Shown here: in pieces, positions 1 to 9,221 of the stretch
How the letters are laid out: each line of letters starts with the position of its first letter
Position numbering within the stretch: the first letter of the stretch is position 1
Assembly: GCA_963742585.1 (NCBI GenBank)
Contig: CAVUMI010000009.1
Location: 682,001-746,000, forward strand
Source: JACDEA01 sp963742585
GTDB taxonomy: Bacteria; Actinomycetota; Acidimicrobiia; Acidimicrobiales; JACDEA01
DNA length: 64,000 bases
Direction of reading: 5' to 3'
Program-made: the position numbers and the translations under genes
The notes under the pieces: model-generated
What the model was told of the DNA's origin: nothing
The model's input: only the letters and a program-made list of their open reading frames with translations
Database searches by the model: none

Positions 1-384
1 CCGTACATTCGTCGCCGGGCCATTCGCCACCTGGAAACCGGCCGCGTCGTGATCTTTGCCGGTGGCACGGGCAACCCGTTCTTCACGACGGACACCACCG
101 CTGCGCTCCGCGCCGCCGAGATCGAGGCCGAAGTCTTCCTGAAGGGCACCCATTCCGGTGTCGACGGCGTCTATTCGTCGGATCCGAAGCTCGACCCCAC
201 CGCGACGCGGTTCGACGCGATCTCATACATGGACGTGGTCAACCAGGATCTGCGGGTGATGGACATGACCGCGGTGACGCTGTGCAAGGACAACGCGCTG
301 CCCATCTTGGTCTTCGACGTGATGACGCCCGGGAACATCCGTCGCGCCCTTTTGGGTGAGCCCCTAGGTACGCTGATTAGGTGA
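1..384 (+). CDS. pyrH: UMP kinase, C-terminal part (start lies before the window)
   Basis: Phosphorylates UMP to UDP with ATP in pyrimidine nucleotide synthesis (cytosolic hexamer). The reading frame is open from base 1 and ends in TGA at 382-384. Visible are the amino-acid-kinase-fold segments GGTGNPFFTTDTTAALRA, LKGTHSGVDGVYSSDP and the C-terminal VFDVMTPGNIRRAL, all typical of bacterial PyrH. About 128 residues are present, so roughly half of the normal ~240-residue protein is missing upstream. The stop overlaps the frr start by four bases (GTGA), the usual pyrH-frr coupling. Confidence 0.95.
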   Translation, partial: PYIRRRAIRHLETGRVVIFAGGTGNPFFTTDTTAALRAAEIEAEVFLKGTHSGVDGVYSSDPKLDPTATRFDAISYMDVVNQDLRVMDMTAVTLCKDNALPILVFDVMTPGNIRRALLGEPLGTLIR

Positions 385-959
385 GCGCAGGCGATGACAC
401 CTTCGTGGGCGCCGTGCTCGAGGACGCCCGGGACAAGATGCACAAAGCCGTGGCCCACACCCAGGCCGACTTCAGCGGTGTGCGCACCGGCCGGGCTTCG
501 CCGGGGCTGATCGAGAACCTCAAGATCGACTACTACGGCACGGAAACGCTGCTGAAGACGCTCGCCGGCTTCAGCGTGCCGGAGGCACGGCTACTCGTCG
601 TCACTCCGTACGACAAGTCCTCGATCAAGGCGATCGAGAAAGCGATCCAGAACTCGGATCTCGGCATCAACCCGAGCAACGATGGCGCGGTGATCCGGCT
701 CACGTTTCCGGCGCTCACCGAGGAGCGCCGCAAGGATCTCGTCAAGATGGTGCATCACAAGGCCGAGGACGGCCGGGTGGCGGTCCGCAACGTGCGGCGC
801 GCGGCGCGTAAGGATCTTGAAGGACTTGAACACGACGGCGACATCAGTGGGGATGAGCTAGAGCGGGCGGAGAAGGAGCTCGAAAAGGTCACGCACGAGC
901 AGGTGGCCGAGATCGACCGGATGGTGCAGCACAAAGAGGCAGAACTGCTCGAGGTTTGA
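381..959 (+). CDS. frr: Ribosome recycling factor
   Basis: Splits post-termination 70S ribosomes together with EF-G. The 192-residue product has normal family length and no frameshift. It shows the RRF hallmarks VRTGRASPGLIENLKIDYYG near residues 33-52 and a charged C-terminal helix bundle (RRKDLVKMV, KELEKVTHEQVAEID). The GTG start at 381 overlaps the pyrH stop, so the two are translationally coupled. It is followed after 36 bases by cdsA, the common actinobacterial order. Confidence 0.97.
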   Translation: MSAGDDTFVGAVLEDARDKMHKAVAHTQADFSGVRTGRASPGLIENLKIDYYGTETLLKTLAGFSVPEARLLVVTPYDKSSIKAIEKAIQNSDLGINPSNDGAVIRLTFPALTEERRKDLVKMVHHKAEDGRVAVRNVRRAARKDLEGLEHDGDISGDELERAEKELEKVTHEQVAEIDRMVQHKEAELLEV

Positions 960-995
960 GCGGCGCTGCTCAGAGGCAGAGCGAGGAGCGAGCCG

Positions 996-2472
996 ATGGA
1001 CGACGATCGCGACGAAGAGCGCGACGAGCGGGTTTCCCGAGCACCCGGTGAGGGCGTTCGGATCATCGGCGCCGAGGAAGCACAGCAGGCGCTCGACAGT
1101 GGCGAGGTGGTGCGTCGCCGTCCTGAGGACGCGCCCCGCTTCGGCGACCGCCCTGCCCGCCCGGCGGGCCCTCGCCCCGAGCACCGCTTTCCACTGCCCG
1201 AGGATCAGGAGCCCGAGGCCATCCCGCGGCCACCCGTGACACCGCCGCCGGTCGCCGACCTACCGCACTGGACCGAGCCACCCACCGGCGAGGTACCGCG
1301 GATCTTTGCCGATGTCGCACCCGAGGGCGAGGGCACCGACGAGGATGACGACTTCAGCGCATGGTCGTCGCTGTCGCGTCAGCCGCGGTGGCGCGACCAA
1401 GCCTCTGATTGGGACGAGACCGACTTCGAGGACGCGTCGGTACTGGCCGATGAGGACACGCGGCTCGGCGCCCTCGATCAGAGCCGCACCGAGCACTCCG
1501 ACCTTTTCAGCTTCGATGACGAGCCCACCGAGGTCGATCCTGGGCCGCAGCCTGCGCCCATCCGAACCGGGCGCCGGATCAGCACCGGACTCCAGCCGCC
1601 CGAACCGCCGACACCGCCGACGCCGAGGACCCGTCGTGCTCACGTTCCTGGCGGTGGGAGCCGCGATGTGCAGACGGCGGTCCTCACGGGCGTGGCATTC
1701 GCGGTGGTCGCGCTGCTTTGCTTCAGGCTGGGCACCGGGCCGACGCTCCTGCTCGCCCTCGTCGTCGTCATGGGCGCCGCGGTCGAGCTGTTCGACGTTC
1801 TCCGTAAGGCCGGTTACCACCCAGCGACGTTGCTCGGACTCGCGGGTACCGCATCGATCATGATCGCCACGTACTACAAGGGCGAAACCGCGATCCCGAT
1901 GGTGGTCGCGCTGATGGTCGTCTTCACGTTCCTCTGGTATCTCACCGGGGTGGTCACCGCTCGCCCCACTGCCAACATCGGGGCGACGCTGCTCGGGTTC
2001 TTGTGGGTCGGGTTCCTGGGTTCGTACGCCGGCGCTGATGCTGTTCCTCCCGCAGCGCACTGGCATCGCACTGCTGTTGGGCGCGGTGATTGCGACGGTG
2101 GCCAGCGACATCGGCGGTTACGTCGTGGGTAGTCAGATCGGCAGTCGCGCGCTGGCGCCGGAGATAAGCCCGAACAAGAGCGTCGAGGGGCTGATCGGCG
2201 GCGTGATCGCGTCGGTCCTCTTCACCACGTTGTTCGTTGGCATCCTGCCCGGGATCTATCCGTGGACCGTGGGCAAGGCGTTCTGGTTGGGACTCGTCGT
2301 TGGCGTGGTCGCTCCCATCGGTGACCTGTGCCAGTCGATGATCAAACGTGATCTGGGCATCAAGGACATGAGCACGATCATCCCCGGGCACGGCGGCGTG
2401 CTCGACCGCTTCGATGGGCTGCTCTTCGCGCTGCCCGCCACGTACTACCTGGCGCGACTTCTTTTCTCTTGA
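996..2472 (+). CDS. cdsA: Phosphatidate cytidylyltransferase with long hydrophilic N-terminal extension
   Basis: Makes CDP-diacylglycerol from phosphatidate and CTP in the membrane. The first ~220 residues are acidic, Pro/Glu/Asp-rich and without predicted membrane segments; from about base 1660 a chain of hydrophobic helices follows. The C-terminal CdsA signature is clear: ASDIGGYVVGSQIG, SPNKSVEGLIGG, GDLCQSMIKRDLGIKD and PGHGGVLDRFD. One frameshift near 2031-2037 separates GFLGSYAGA from LMLFLPQRTG. The TGA stop (2470-2472) overlaps the TTG start of dxr. The N-terminal extension roughly doubles the hydrophilic part compared with E. coli CdsA. Confidence 0.93.
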
Positions 2473-3635
2473 CGACAACCGTCAGCTTGCTGGGATCCAC
2501 CGGCTCGATCGGCACGCAGGCACTCGACGTCATCGGCGCGGCCGGGCCCGACCGCTTCCGGGTGATCGCGCTCGGCGCGTCGGGCCGACAGCTCGGCATG
2601 TTGGAGCAGCAAATAGACGCCGTGCGGCCCGAGGCCGTGGCCGTCTTCGATCCCGGCGCGGCGAGCTCCTTACAGGAACGCCATCCAAAGCTTGAGGTGC
2701 TCACCGGCGCGGACGGGCTGGCTGAGCTGGCTACACGGGCCGATGTTGCGCTCAACGCCGTCGTCGGCTTCGCCGGGCTGCCCGTCACCATGGCGGCGCT
2801 CGAGGCGGGCAAGCGGCTCGCCCTGGCCAACAAGGAATCGCTCATCGCGGCTGGGCCCGTCGTGCAGCGCGTCCGGACCACTCCCGGCGCCGAGTTGGTA
2901 CCGATCGATTCGGAGCACTCGGCGATCCATCAGTGTCTGCATGCCGCTGGGTCGGGCGCCATGGCATCGGTGCGGCGGCTGTTGCTGACTGCGAGCGGCG
3001 GACCGTTCCGCGGCCGGACGCGAGACGATCTCGCGCAGGTGACCGTCGACGATGCGCTGGCGCATCCAACGTGGCGGATGGGTCCCAAGATCACAATCGA
3101 CTCCTCGACGCTTGTAAACAAGGGGCTCGAGGTCATCGAGGCCCACGAGCTGTTCGGGGTCGGCGTCGATGCGGTCGACGTCGTTGTTCATCCGCAGTCG
3201 ATCATCCATTCGATGGTGGAGTTCCGGGACGGCGCTGCCGTCGCCCAGCTGTCTGTGCCCGATATGCGGCTTCCCATCGGGTACGCGCTCAACTACCCGG
3301 AGCGACTCGACGCTCCGTTCGGCGCGATCGACTGGGAGACACTCACCCGCCTCGATTTCGAGCGGCCCGACGAGAAAGTCTTCCGCGGCCTCGCTCTGGC
3401 GTATGCCGCGGGACGGGCTGGAGGCACCGCGCCGGCCTGCTTCAGCGCAGCCAACGAGGTTGCCGTCGACGCATTTCTCGGTGGCCGGCTCGGGTGGTTG
3501 AGCATCGCTGAGGTCATCGAGGAGACCCTCGACGCAAGTACCGTCACCGAGCCGGGTACGGTCGACGACGTGCTCATCGCCGATCACGCCGCCCGGACGC
3601 TGGCGCGGGCTGCCGTCGCCCGAAGGGCAGCATGA
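2469..3635 (+). CDS. dxr: 1-deoxy-D-xylulose 5-phosphate reductoisomerase
   Basis: Second enzyme of the MEP isoprenoid pathway; converts DXP to MEP with NADPH and a divalent metal. Intact 388 residues, normal length. The NADPH-binding loop LLGSTGSIGTQALD is at residues 7-20, the substrate/metal region is LANKESLIAAG, PIDSEHSAIHQ and TASGGPF, and the conserved SSTLVNKGLEVIEAH and HPQSIIHSMVEF follow. A TTG start at 2469 overlaps the cdsA stop and the stop overlaps the rseP ATG, so the genes form a tightly coupled run. The pathway partner ispG lies two genes downstream. Confidence 0.97.
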   Translation: MTTTVSLLGSTGSIGTQALDVIGAAGPDRFRVIALGASGRQLGMLEQQIDAVRPEAVAVFDPGAASSLQERHPKLEVLTGADGLAELATRADVALNAVVGFAGLPVTMAALEAGKRLALANKESLIAAGPVVQRVRTTPGAELVPIDSEHSAIHQCLHAAGSGAMASVRRLLLTASGGPFRGRTRDDLAQVTVDDALAHPTWRMGPKITIDSSTLVNKGLEVIEAHELFGVGVDAVDVVVHPQSIIHSMVEFRDGAAVAQLSVPDMRLPIGYALNYPERLDAPFGAIDWETLTRLDFERPDEKVFRGLALAYAAGRAGGTAPACFSAANEVAVDAFLGGRLGWLSIAEVIEETLDASTVTEPGTVDDVLIADHAARTLARAAVARRAA

Positions 3636-4941
3636 CCCAGCTCGTCCAGCGTCCCGACGACGCGAAGCCCAAGCCGCCGCCGACCGCCGACGAGCAGCGA
3701 GAGGCGCTGCGGCGGTTGCTCACCGTCCTGGCCGCGGGCGTATTGGCCGCCATCGCCACGAGAACCACCAAGACGGTTCTGGTGATCGTGGCCGTGATGG
3801 TGATGATCATGCTGCACGAGTTCGGCCACTTCGCCATGGCCAAACGAGCGGGAATGAAGGTGACCGAGTTCTTCCTGGGCTTCGGCCCGCGGCTGTGGTC
3901 GATACGCAGAGGCGAAACCGAGTACGGCGTGAAGGCGATTGTCCTGGCCGGGGGCTACGTCCGCATTCTCGGCATGAGCAACCTCGAGGAGGTCGATCCG
4001 GAAGACGAGCCCCGCACCTACCGCGCCGCGCGATACCGCAAGCGATTGAGCGTGGTCGTGGCTGGGTCGGTGATGCATTTCATCATCGCCTTCGTTCTCC
4101 TGTTTGCGCTGAACAGTCTTGTCGGCGTCATTCGCGCCGAGCCGACGGGGGCCGAGGTTCGCGAGATCATCGGGTTCAAGAACGGCGTCCGGAGCCCGGC
4201 GCAGCAGGCCGGCATGCGTCCCGGCGACAAGATCCTCGCGCGCCGATGGTCGCGCCGTCGACGACGAAGGTCTCACTGCGTATACGCGGAGGAACGCGGG
4301 CAAGCCGGTGGTGCTCGACGTCGAACGCGACGGGCAAGAGATCCAGATCACGGTGACGCCCGTCGATATCAGCACGGTGCAGGTTGAGGGCGAGAAGCCC
4401 ACCGGGATCAACGAGCACGCGGGTTTCGTCGGCATGGGCGTCGAGCGCAGCGCACCGCGTCGAGCGGGCCAACCCGATCGTGGCCGTCGGTCGTGCCGCC
4501 GGTGATTTGGGCGAGATCACCTCGCTCAGCGCGCGGGGCCTGGCTGACCTGGTGTCGTTCAACGGCATCCGCAGTTACGGCGATCAGCTAAGCGGCAAGC
4601 CCCCGCAGGGTGACCCGGGCGACGAGCCCCGGCTGCTGTCGCCGGTTGGGCTCGTGCGCGTGGCCTCGCAGGCCGCGGAGTCGGGGATACGGGTGGTGCT
4701 CTACCTGCTCGTCTCCATCAACGTCTTCGTCGGGATGCTCAACATGTTGCCTCTGTTGCCCTTCGACGGCGGCCACGTCGCGATCGCCACGTACGAACGC
4801 ATCCGGTCGCGCCGCGGCAAGCGTTATCAGGTCGACGTGGCCAAGCTGATGCCACTCACGTACATGGTCGTGATGATCCTCCTGTTCGTCACCGTCACTG
4901 CGCTCTACCTGGACATCACCCAGCCCCTGAAACTGCAGTGA
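3632..4941 (+). CDS. rseP: Site-2 (RIP) zinc metalloprotease, RseP/Rip1-like
   Basis: Intramembrane M50 protease that cleaves membrane substrates such as anti-sigma factors or signal-peptide remnants. The zinc motif HEFGH is in MIMLHEFGHFAMAKRAG near residue 65, followed by GFGPRLWSI, a PDZ domain (AQQAGMRPGDKIL, GKPVVLDVERDGQEI) and the C-terminal NMLPLLPFDGGH, which carries the NxxPxxxxDG metal-site motif. Three frames must be joined: shifts lie near 4240 and 4460. ATG at 3632 overlaps the dxr stop; the last base region overlaps the ispG GTG start. Substrate is unknown. Confidence 0.92.
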
Positions 4942-6161
4942 CGTTTTCGGGCAAGGCGGCCGAGCGGCGGAAGACCCGGCAGATCCTGGTCGGCGCGGTC
5001 GCGGTTGGCGGCGGTGCTCCGATCACGGTGCAGTCGATGACGATCACCAAGACCGCTGACGTCGAAGGCACGCTGTCGCAGATCTACGCGCTGGCCGCCG
5101 CCGGCGCCGACATCGTGCGTTGCACGTGCAACGAGGCAGAGGCGGCGGAAGGCCTCGCGCAGATCGTGCCGCGGTCGCCGGTTCCGATCGTCGCCGACAT
5201 CCATCACCAGTACCTCATGGCCCTCGCCGCGCTCGATGCGGGTGTGCAGTGTCTGCGGCTCAACCCCGGCAACATCAGAAGGCCGGAGCACATCAAGCTC
5301 GTCGCGCAGGAGGCGCGCGACCGAGGCGTCCCGATCCGCATCGGAGTCAATGCCGGCTCGCTCGATCCGAAGCTTTACGAGAAGCACGGCGGCGCGACAC
5401 CGGAGGCCATGGTCGAGTCGGCGCAGCTCGAGTTGGCGTACTTCGAAGAGGTCGGTTTCGACGACGTGAAGATTTCAGTCAAGGCGTCCAACGTCCCGTT
5501 GATGATCGAGGCGTATCGGATGCTGGCCGACGCCACCGATCATCCGCTTCATCTCGGCGTCACCGAGGCAGGGCCTCCCCCGGCGGGTTTGGTCAAAGGC
5601 ACCGCGGGCATGGCGACGCTGCTGGCTGAAGGCATCGGCGACACCATTCGATACTCACTCACCGCCGACCCGGTCGAGGAGGCACGGGCCGGCCGGCAGC
5701 TCCTTGAGGCCATGGGCTTGCGCGAGCGCAAGGACATCGATCTCATCGCGTGCCCGAGCTGCGGCCGCGCCGAGATCGATGTGATCGGCGTGGCCCACGC
5801 TGCGCAGCAGGCGCTCGAGGGCCGCAACCTGCCGATTCAGGTCGCGGTGATGGGCTGCGTGGTTAACGGGCCGGGCGAGGCCCGTGAGGCCGATCTCGGT
5901 ATCGCCGCCGGGCGCAAGCGGGGGCACCTGTTCGTGAAGGGGAAAGTGGTCAGGGTCGTGCCCGAGGACGAGATGGTCTCCGCGTTGGTCGAGGAGGCCG
6001 AGCGGCTCGTCGCCGAAGGAGTCGACGCGCGCCTCGCCGCGGCCGACGAAGGCGCGGCCGAAGCGGCCGAGGAAGATCGGCTCGCGCTTCTGGACGAGCA
6101 AGGCAGCGACGCCAACGCGAGTGCACAACGCGTGGAGCTAATCCACAAACGGCTGCAATAG
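4938..6161 (+). CDS. ispG: 4-hydroxy-3-methylbut-2-enyl diphosphate synthase (flavodoxin type)
   Basis: Fe-S enzyme of the MEP pathway making HMBPP from MEcPP. Intact 407 residues. The family segments PITVQSMTITKTADV, RCTCNEAEAAEGL, HLGVTEAGPP and the cluster-binding ACPSCGR and MGCVVNGPGEA are present, giving the three cluster cysteines. About 40 Ala/Glu-rich residues extend beyond the usual end. GTG start at 4938 overlaps the rseP stop. The stop codon lies inside the loop of a strong hairpin at 6147-6170, which probably ends the pyrH-to-ispG transcript. Confidence 0.96.
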   Translation: MTFSGKAAERRKTRQILVGAVAVGGGAPITVQSMTITKTADVEGTLSQIYALAAAGADIVRCTCNEAEAAEGLAQIVPRSPVPIVADIHHQYLMALAALDAGVQCLRLNPGNIRRPEHIKLVAQEARDRGVPIRIGVNAGSLDPKLYEKHGGATPEAMVESAQLELAYFEEVGFDDVKISVKASNVPLMIEAYRMLADATDHPLHLGVTEAGPPPAGLVKGTAGMATLLAEGIGDTIRYSLTADPVEEARAGRQLLEAMGLRERKDIDLIACPSCGRAEIDVIGVAHAAQQALEGRNLPIQVAVMGCVVNGPGEAREADLGIAAGRKRGHLFVKGKVVRVVPEDEMVSALVEEAERLVAEGVDARLAAADEGAAEAAEEDRLALLDEQGSDANASAQRVELIHKRLQ

Positions 6162-6170
6162 CAGCCGTTT
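6147..6170 (+). terminator. Hairpin at the ispG stop codon
   Basis: Perfect inverted repeat: arms AAACGGCTGC and GCAGCCGTTT around an AATA loop, 10 bp stem. The ispG TAG stop sits across the loop and right arm, and GTTTGTC follows instead of a long T run. It is a likely end of the upstream operon, though the weak T tract makes a pure RNA-structure role equally possible. Confidence 0.55.
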
Positions 6171-6248
6171 GTCATGCCTCCGCTCCCCGCCGCTGGGCGG
6201 AAGCGGCGGCAATAGCAGCCGTTTGTCATGCCTCCGCTCCCCGCCGCT
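6155..6248. repeat. Two-copy 40 bp direct repeat, period 54 bp
   Basis: A 40-base unit starting GCAATAGCAGCCGTTTGTCA occurs at 6155-6194 and again, identical, at 6209-6248, with 14 bases between. The first copy includes the right arm of the ispG hairpin; the second lacks a matching left arm. The rest of the 137-base gap before the next gene holds only a putative -10 element. Confidence 0.85.
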
Positions 6249-6285
6249 CGGGTGAAACGGTTAGACGCGGCGTAGCCCGCGGCAC

Positions 6286-6291
6286 TACAAC
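6286..6291 (+). promoter_or_regulatory. Putative -10 element of a leaderless transcript (eis-like gene)
   Basis: TACAAC lies 7 bases before the ATG at 6299 and there is no Shine-Dalgarno sequence between them. This spacing places transcription start at or next to the A of ATG. One of a series of similar start regions in the window. Confidence 0.4.
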
Positions 6292-6298
6292 GGCGGGC

Positions 6299-7528
6299 AT
6301 GGCTTACGAGATCCGTGCGCTCAGCGACGAAGAGTTCGGCCAGATGACGAGCGTCTTCGGTACCGCCTTCGGGTTCCAGCCCAACGATGACAACGTGGCC
6401 GACTGGAGGGCGACGACCGAGATCGACCGAACGCTCGGAGCCTTCGACGGAGATCAGGCAGTTGGAAGCGCGGCGGCCCACTCGTTCGAACTGACCGTGC
6501 CAGGTGCGAAACAGGTGGCCGCGGCAGGCATCACCGCGGTTGCAGTACGGACCACGCACAAGCGCCGCGGGATCCTCACATCGTTGATGAAGCGTCAGCT
6601 CAACGATGTCAGCGACCGGGCCGAACCGCTGGCCATCCTGCTGGCCTCGGAGAGCGTCATCTACGGCCGGTTCGGCTACGGCCTGTCTTCGTCGCATCTC
6701 GGAATCGAGATCGATCCGCACCACGGCACCTTCGCGCGCGACGTCGCTGACTCCGGTCACTTCCGTCAGGTCGACAAGGACGAAGCCTCAAAGGTGCTTC
6801 CGGGCGTGTTCGAGGCGAGCCGCAAGCGAAATCCCGGCGATGTGAATCGCAGCCGCGCCTGGTGGGACGTGTACTTCAAGGACAGGGAGCACGAGCGGCA
6901 AGGCGCCAGTGGTTTGTTCTACGTCGTACACGAGTCAGCCAACGGCAAGGCCGACGGCTACGTCGCGTACCGAGTGAAGAACGAGTGGCGGCAGGGCCTG
7001 CCTGGCAACGAGGTCCGGATCAACGACCTTGTCGCCGATGATCCCGCCGTGTACGCCGCGTCGTGGCGGCATCTCCTCGACATTGATCTCGCCGGGGCCG
7101 TCGCGGCGTGGGGCCGCCCGGTGGATGAACCGTTGCGGTGGTTGCTGGCCGACCCGCGGCGGCTGCGCACCACGGTGAACGGCGACTTCCTGTGGACGAG
7201 GATCGTCGACGTGCCCGCCGCGCTCAGCGGCCGGCAGTACACGACACCAGGCGACATCGTGCTCGAGGTCGACGATCCCTTCCTCGGCTTCGGCACCGGC
7301 CGCTTCGCATTGTCGGCCGGTGGCACGAGCGCATCGTGTGCGACCACAAAGAAGAAGGCCGACCTTGCCCTTTCGGTCGCCGACCTCGGTGCGATCTACC
7401 TGGGCGGGCACGCGCCGTCGACGCTGGCCCGCGTCGGGCGCATCGAGGAGAAGACGAAGGGCGCGCTGGCCCGGGCCGACGCCATGTTCGTCACTCATCC
7501 CGCGCCGTATTGCCGAACGGGGTTCTAA
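6299..7528 (+). CDS. GNAT N-acetyltransferase, Eis family
   Basis: Intact 409 residues, the length of Eis proteins, which have two GNAT-like domains plus a sterol-carrier-like C-terminal domain and acetylate amines (aminoglycosides or protein lysines in mycobacteria). The N-terminal acetyl-CoA site is seen in ITAVAVRTTHKRRGILTSLM near residues 79-98, followed by ESVIYGRFGYGLSS. The extreme C-terminus PYCRTGF matches the conserved Eis end, whose terminal carboxylate acts in catalysis. The physiological substrate cannot be told from sequence. It is a single gene between the ispG hairpin and a prolyl-tRNA synthetase gene. Confidence 0.85.
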   Translation: MAYEIRALSDEEFGQMTSVFGTAFGFQPNDDNVADWRATTEIDRTLGAFDGDQAVGSAAAHSFELTVPGAKQVAAAGITAVAVRTTHKRRGILTSLMKRQLNDVSDRAEPLAILLASESVIYGRFGYGLSSSHLGIEIDPHHGTFARDVADSGHFRQVDKDEASKVLPGVFEASRKRNPGDVNRSRAWWDVYFKDREHERQGASGLFYVVHESANGKADGYVAYRVKNEWRQGLPGNEVRINDLVADDPAVYAASWRHLLDIDLAGAVAAWGRPVDEPLRWLLADPRRLRTTVNGDFLWTRIVDVPAALSGRQYTTPGDIVLEVDDPFLGFGTGRFALSAGGTSASCATTKKKADLALSVADLGAIYLGGHAPSTLARVGRIEEKTKGALARADAMFVTHPAPYCRTGF

Positions 7529-7539
7529 GGCGTTTGCCG

Positions 7540-7545
7540 TAGATT
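7540..7545 (+). promoter_or_regulatory. Putative -10 element of a leaderless transcript (proS, first copy)
   Basis: TAGATT ends 9 bases before the ATG at 7555 with no Shine-Dalgarno sequence. No convincing -35 is seen. Confidence 0.4.
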
Positions 7546-7554
7546 CGTCGGCCG

Positions 7555-8968
7555 ATGCCGAAGCAACCGGTCCTTACGCCGCAGGGCGAGGACTTCCCGA
7601 AGTGGTACCAGGACGTCGTGGCCAAGGCCGAGCTGGCCGACAACGGGCCGGTGCGCGGCACCATGGTCATCCGGCCGTACGCCTACGCGATCTGGGAACG
7701 ACTCCAAGCCGAACTCGACGTCCGTATCAAGGCCACCGGCGCTCAGAACGCGTACTTCCCCCTCTTCATCCCCGAGAGCTACCTGAAACGCGAGGCGGAG
7801 CACGTCGAGGGCTTCAGCCCGGAGCTGGCCGTCGTGACCCATGGCGGCGGCAAGGAGCTGGAGGAGCCCGTCGTCGTCCGCCCGACGAGTGAGACGATCA
7901 TCAACAGCTACTTCACCAAGTGGGTGCAGAGCTATCGCGATCTTCCCCTGCTCATCAACCAATGGGCCAACGTGGTGCGCTGGGAGTTGCGGCCGCGCTT
8001 GTTCCTCCGGACCACTGAGTTCTTGTGGCAGGAGGGCCACACGTGTCATGCCACCGAGGCCGATGCGCGCGCGTACGCGCTCCAGATCCTTCGCGATGTC
8101 TACGAAGAGGTAATGGTCGAGCTGCTGGCCATTCCGGTGCTGACCGGACGCAAGACGCCACGGGAACGCTTCGCTGGTGCAAACGAGTCGTGGACCTGCG
8201 AGGGGATGATGGGGGACGGCAAGGCCCTGCAAATGGGCACGAGCCACGAGTTGGGCCAGAACTTCGCCAAGGTGTTCGGCACGCAATATCTCAACGACGC
8301 CGGCGAACAGGTACCGGTCTGGCAGACATCCTGGGGCGTCTCGACCCGGCTGCTCGGGGCACTGATCATGGGCCATGGCGATGACGCGGGACTACGACTG
8401 CCGCCGCGGATCGCGCCCGTCCAGGCCGTTGTCCTCCTCGTCAAGCCCGAGGACGGCGCCGGGGAGGCGGCGGCCGCCCTGGCTGAGGAACTGCGCGGTC
8501 GCAATATCCGGGTGCAGCTCGACGATCGGACCGACACCTCGTTCGGGCGCCGGGCCGTCGATTGGGAACTCAAGGGCGCGCCCAGTGCGGGTCGAGGTCG
8601 GCCCCCGGGACATTGGGTCGAGGCAACGTGGTGCTCGTTCGCCGGCATAACGGCGAGAAGGAAACCGATCGCGCTCGGCCGGCGTCGGCGACGCGGTCGT
8701 CGCCGCCCTCGAGGACGCGCAGACGGCGCTGCTCGACGAGGCAACCTCGCGGCGGGACCAACGCATCGTCGAGGTCACCAGCCTGGACGCGGCCGCCGAT
8801 GCCGCTCAGGCCGGCTTTGCGGCCATCCCGTGGGAAATGCTGGGGGAGGAAGGCGAGACACGGCTGGCGGAGCAGGGGATCAGTGTTCGGTGTCTGCGTA
8901 GCGCCGACGGCGGGCTTCCCGAGCCCGGCGAGACCGGTCTGGTCGCCGTGGTTGGTCGTGCCTATTGA
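7555..8968 (+). CDS. proS: Prolyl-tRNA synthetase, eukaryote/archaeal-like short type
   Basis: Class II aminoacyl-tRNA synthetase charging tRNA-Pro. The product has the ProS type-3 layout: no large editing insertion, motif 2 RPTSETIINSYFTKWVQSYR, then LRTTEFLWQEGHTCHATEADA, motif 3 region GVSTRLLGALIMGHGDD and an anticodon-binding domain (VQAVVLLVKPED). Frame shifts near 8580-8690 break the last third; the last frame ends ..ISVRCLRSADGGLPEPG and stops with TGA at 8966-8968, giving the usual ~470 residues. A second, bacterial-type proS follows 250 bases downstream. Confidence 0.92.
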
Positions 8969-9040
8969 CGTGACCGACGGCACATTGTTTTTGCGTCGGT
9001 ATGCGTCCAAACTGGGGACAGAGGTACAAGGGGGGACGTT

Positions 9041-9187
9041 ATGGCAAGGTTGGTCGTTCAGTTCATGGGCTGGTGGTTCGCAGTCTCGATCCCGGCCGCA
9101 CTGATCGTCGGGCGCTTGATGACCCGCGGGACCGACACGGTGACGCCGGCCACCAAGTCGCCACCTCGGCGCGTGGCGGCTGCCTGA
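9041..9187 (+). CDS. Small single-pass membrane protein, 48 residues, unknown
   Basis: Short ORF beginning ATGGCAAGGTTGGTC with a G-rich ribosome-binding site (AAGGGGGGAC, 9028-9037) at good distance. It encodes one hydrophobic helix (about residues 5-25, WWFAVSIPAALIVG in its core) and a basic, Pro/Thr-rich tail ending RRVAAA. It sits alone between the two proS genes. No family is recognised. The RBS and membrane helix make it a credible gene, but length limits confidence. Confidence 0.5.
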   Translation: MARLVVQFMGWWFAVSIPAALIVGRLMTRGTDTVTPATKSPPRRVAAA

Positions 9188-9221
9188 CCTTCTGATCACT
9201 AGCCGTTAACGTCCCGCGCCG

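Noticed and set aside
6155..6248. CRISPR-like repeat
   Set aside because: Only two copies with a 14-base spacer, no cas genes, and one copy is part of an operon-end hairpin.
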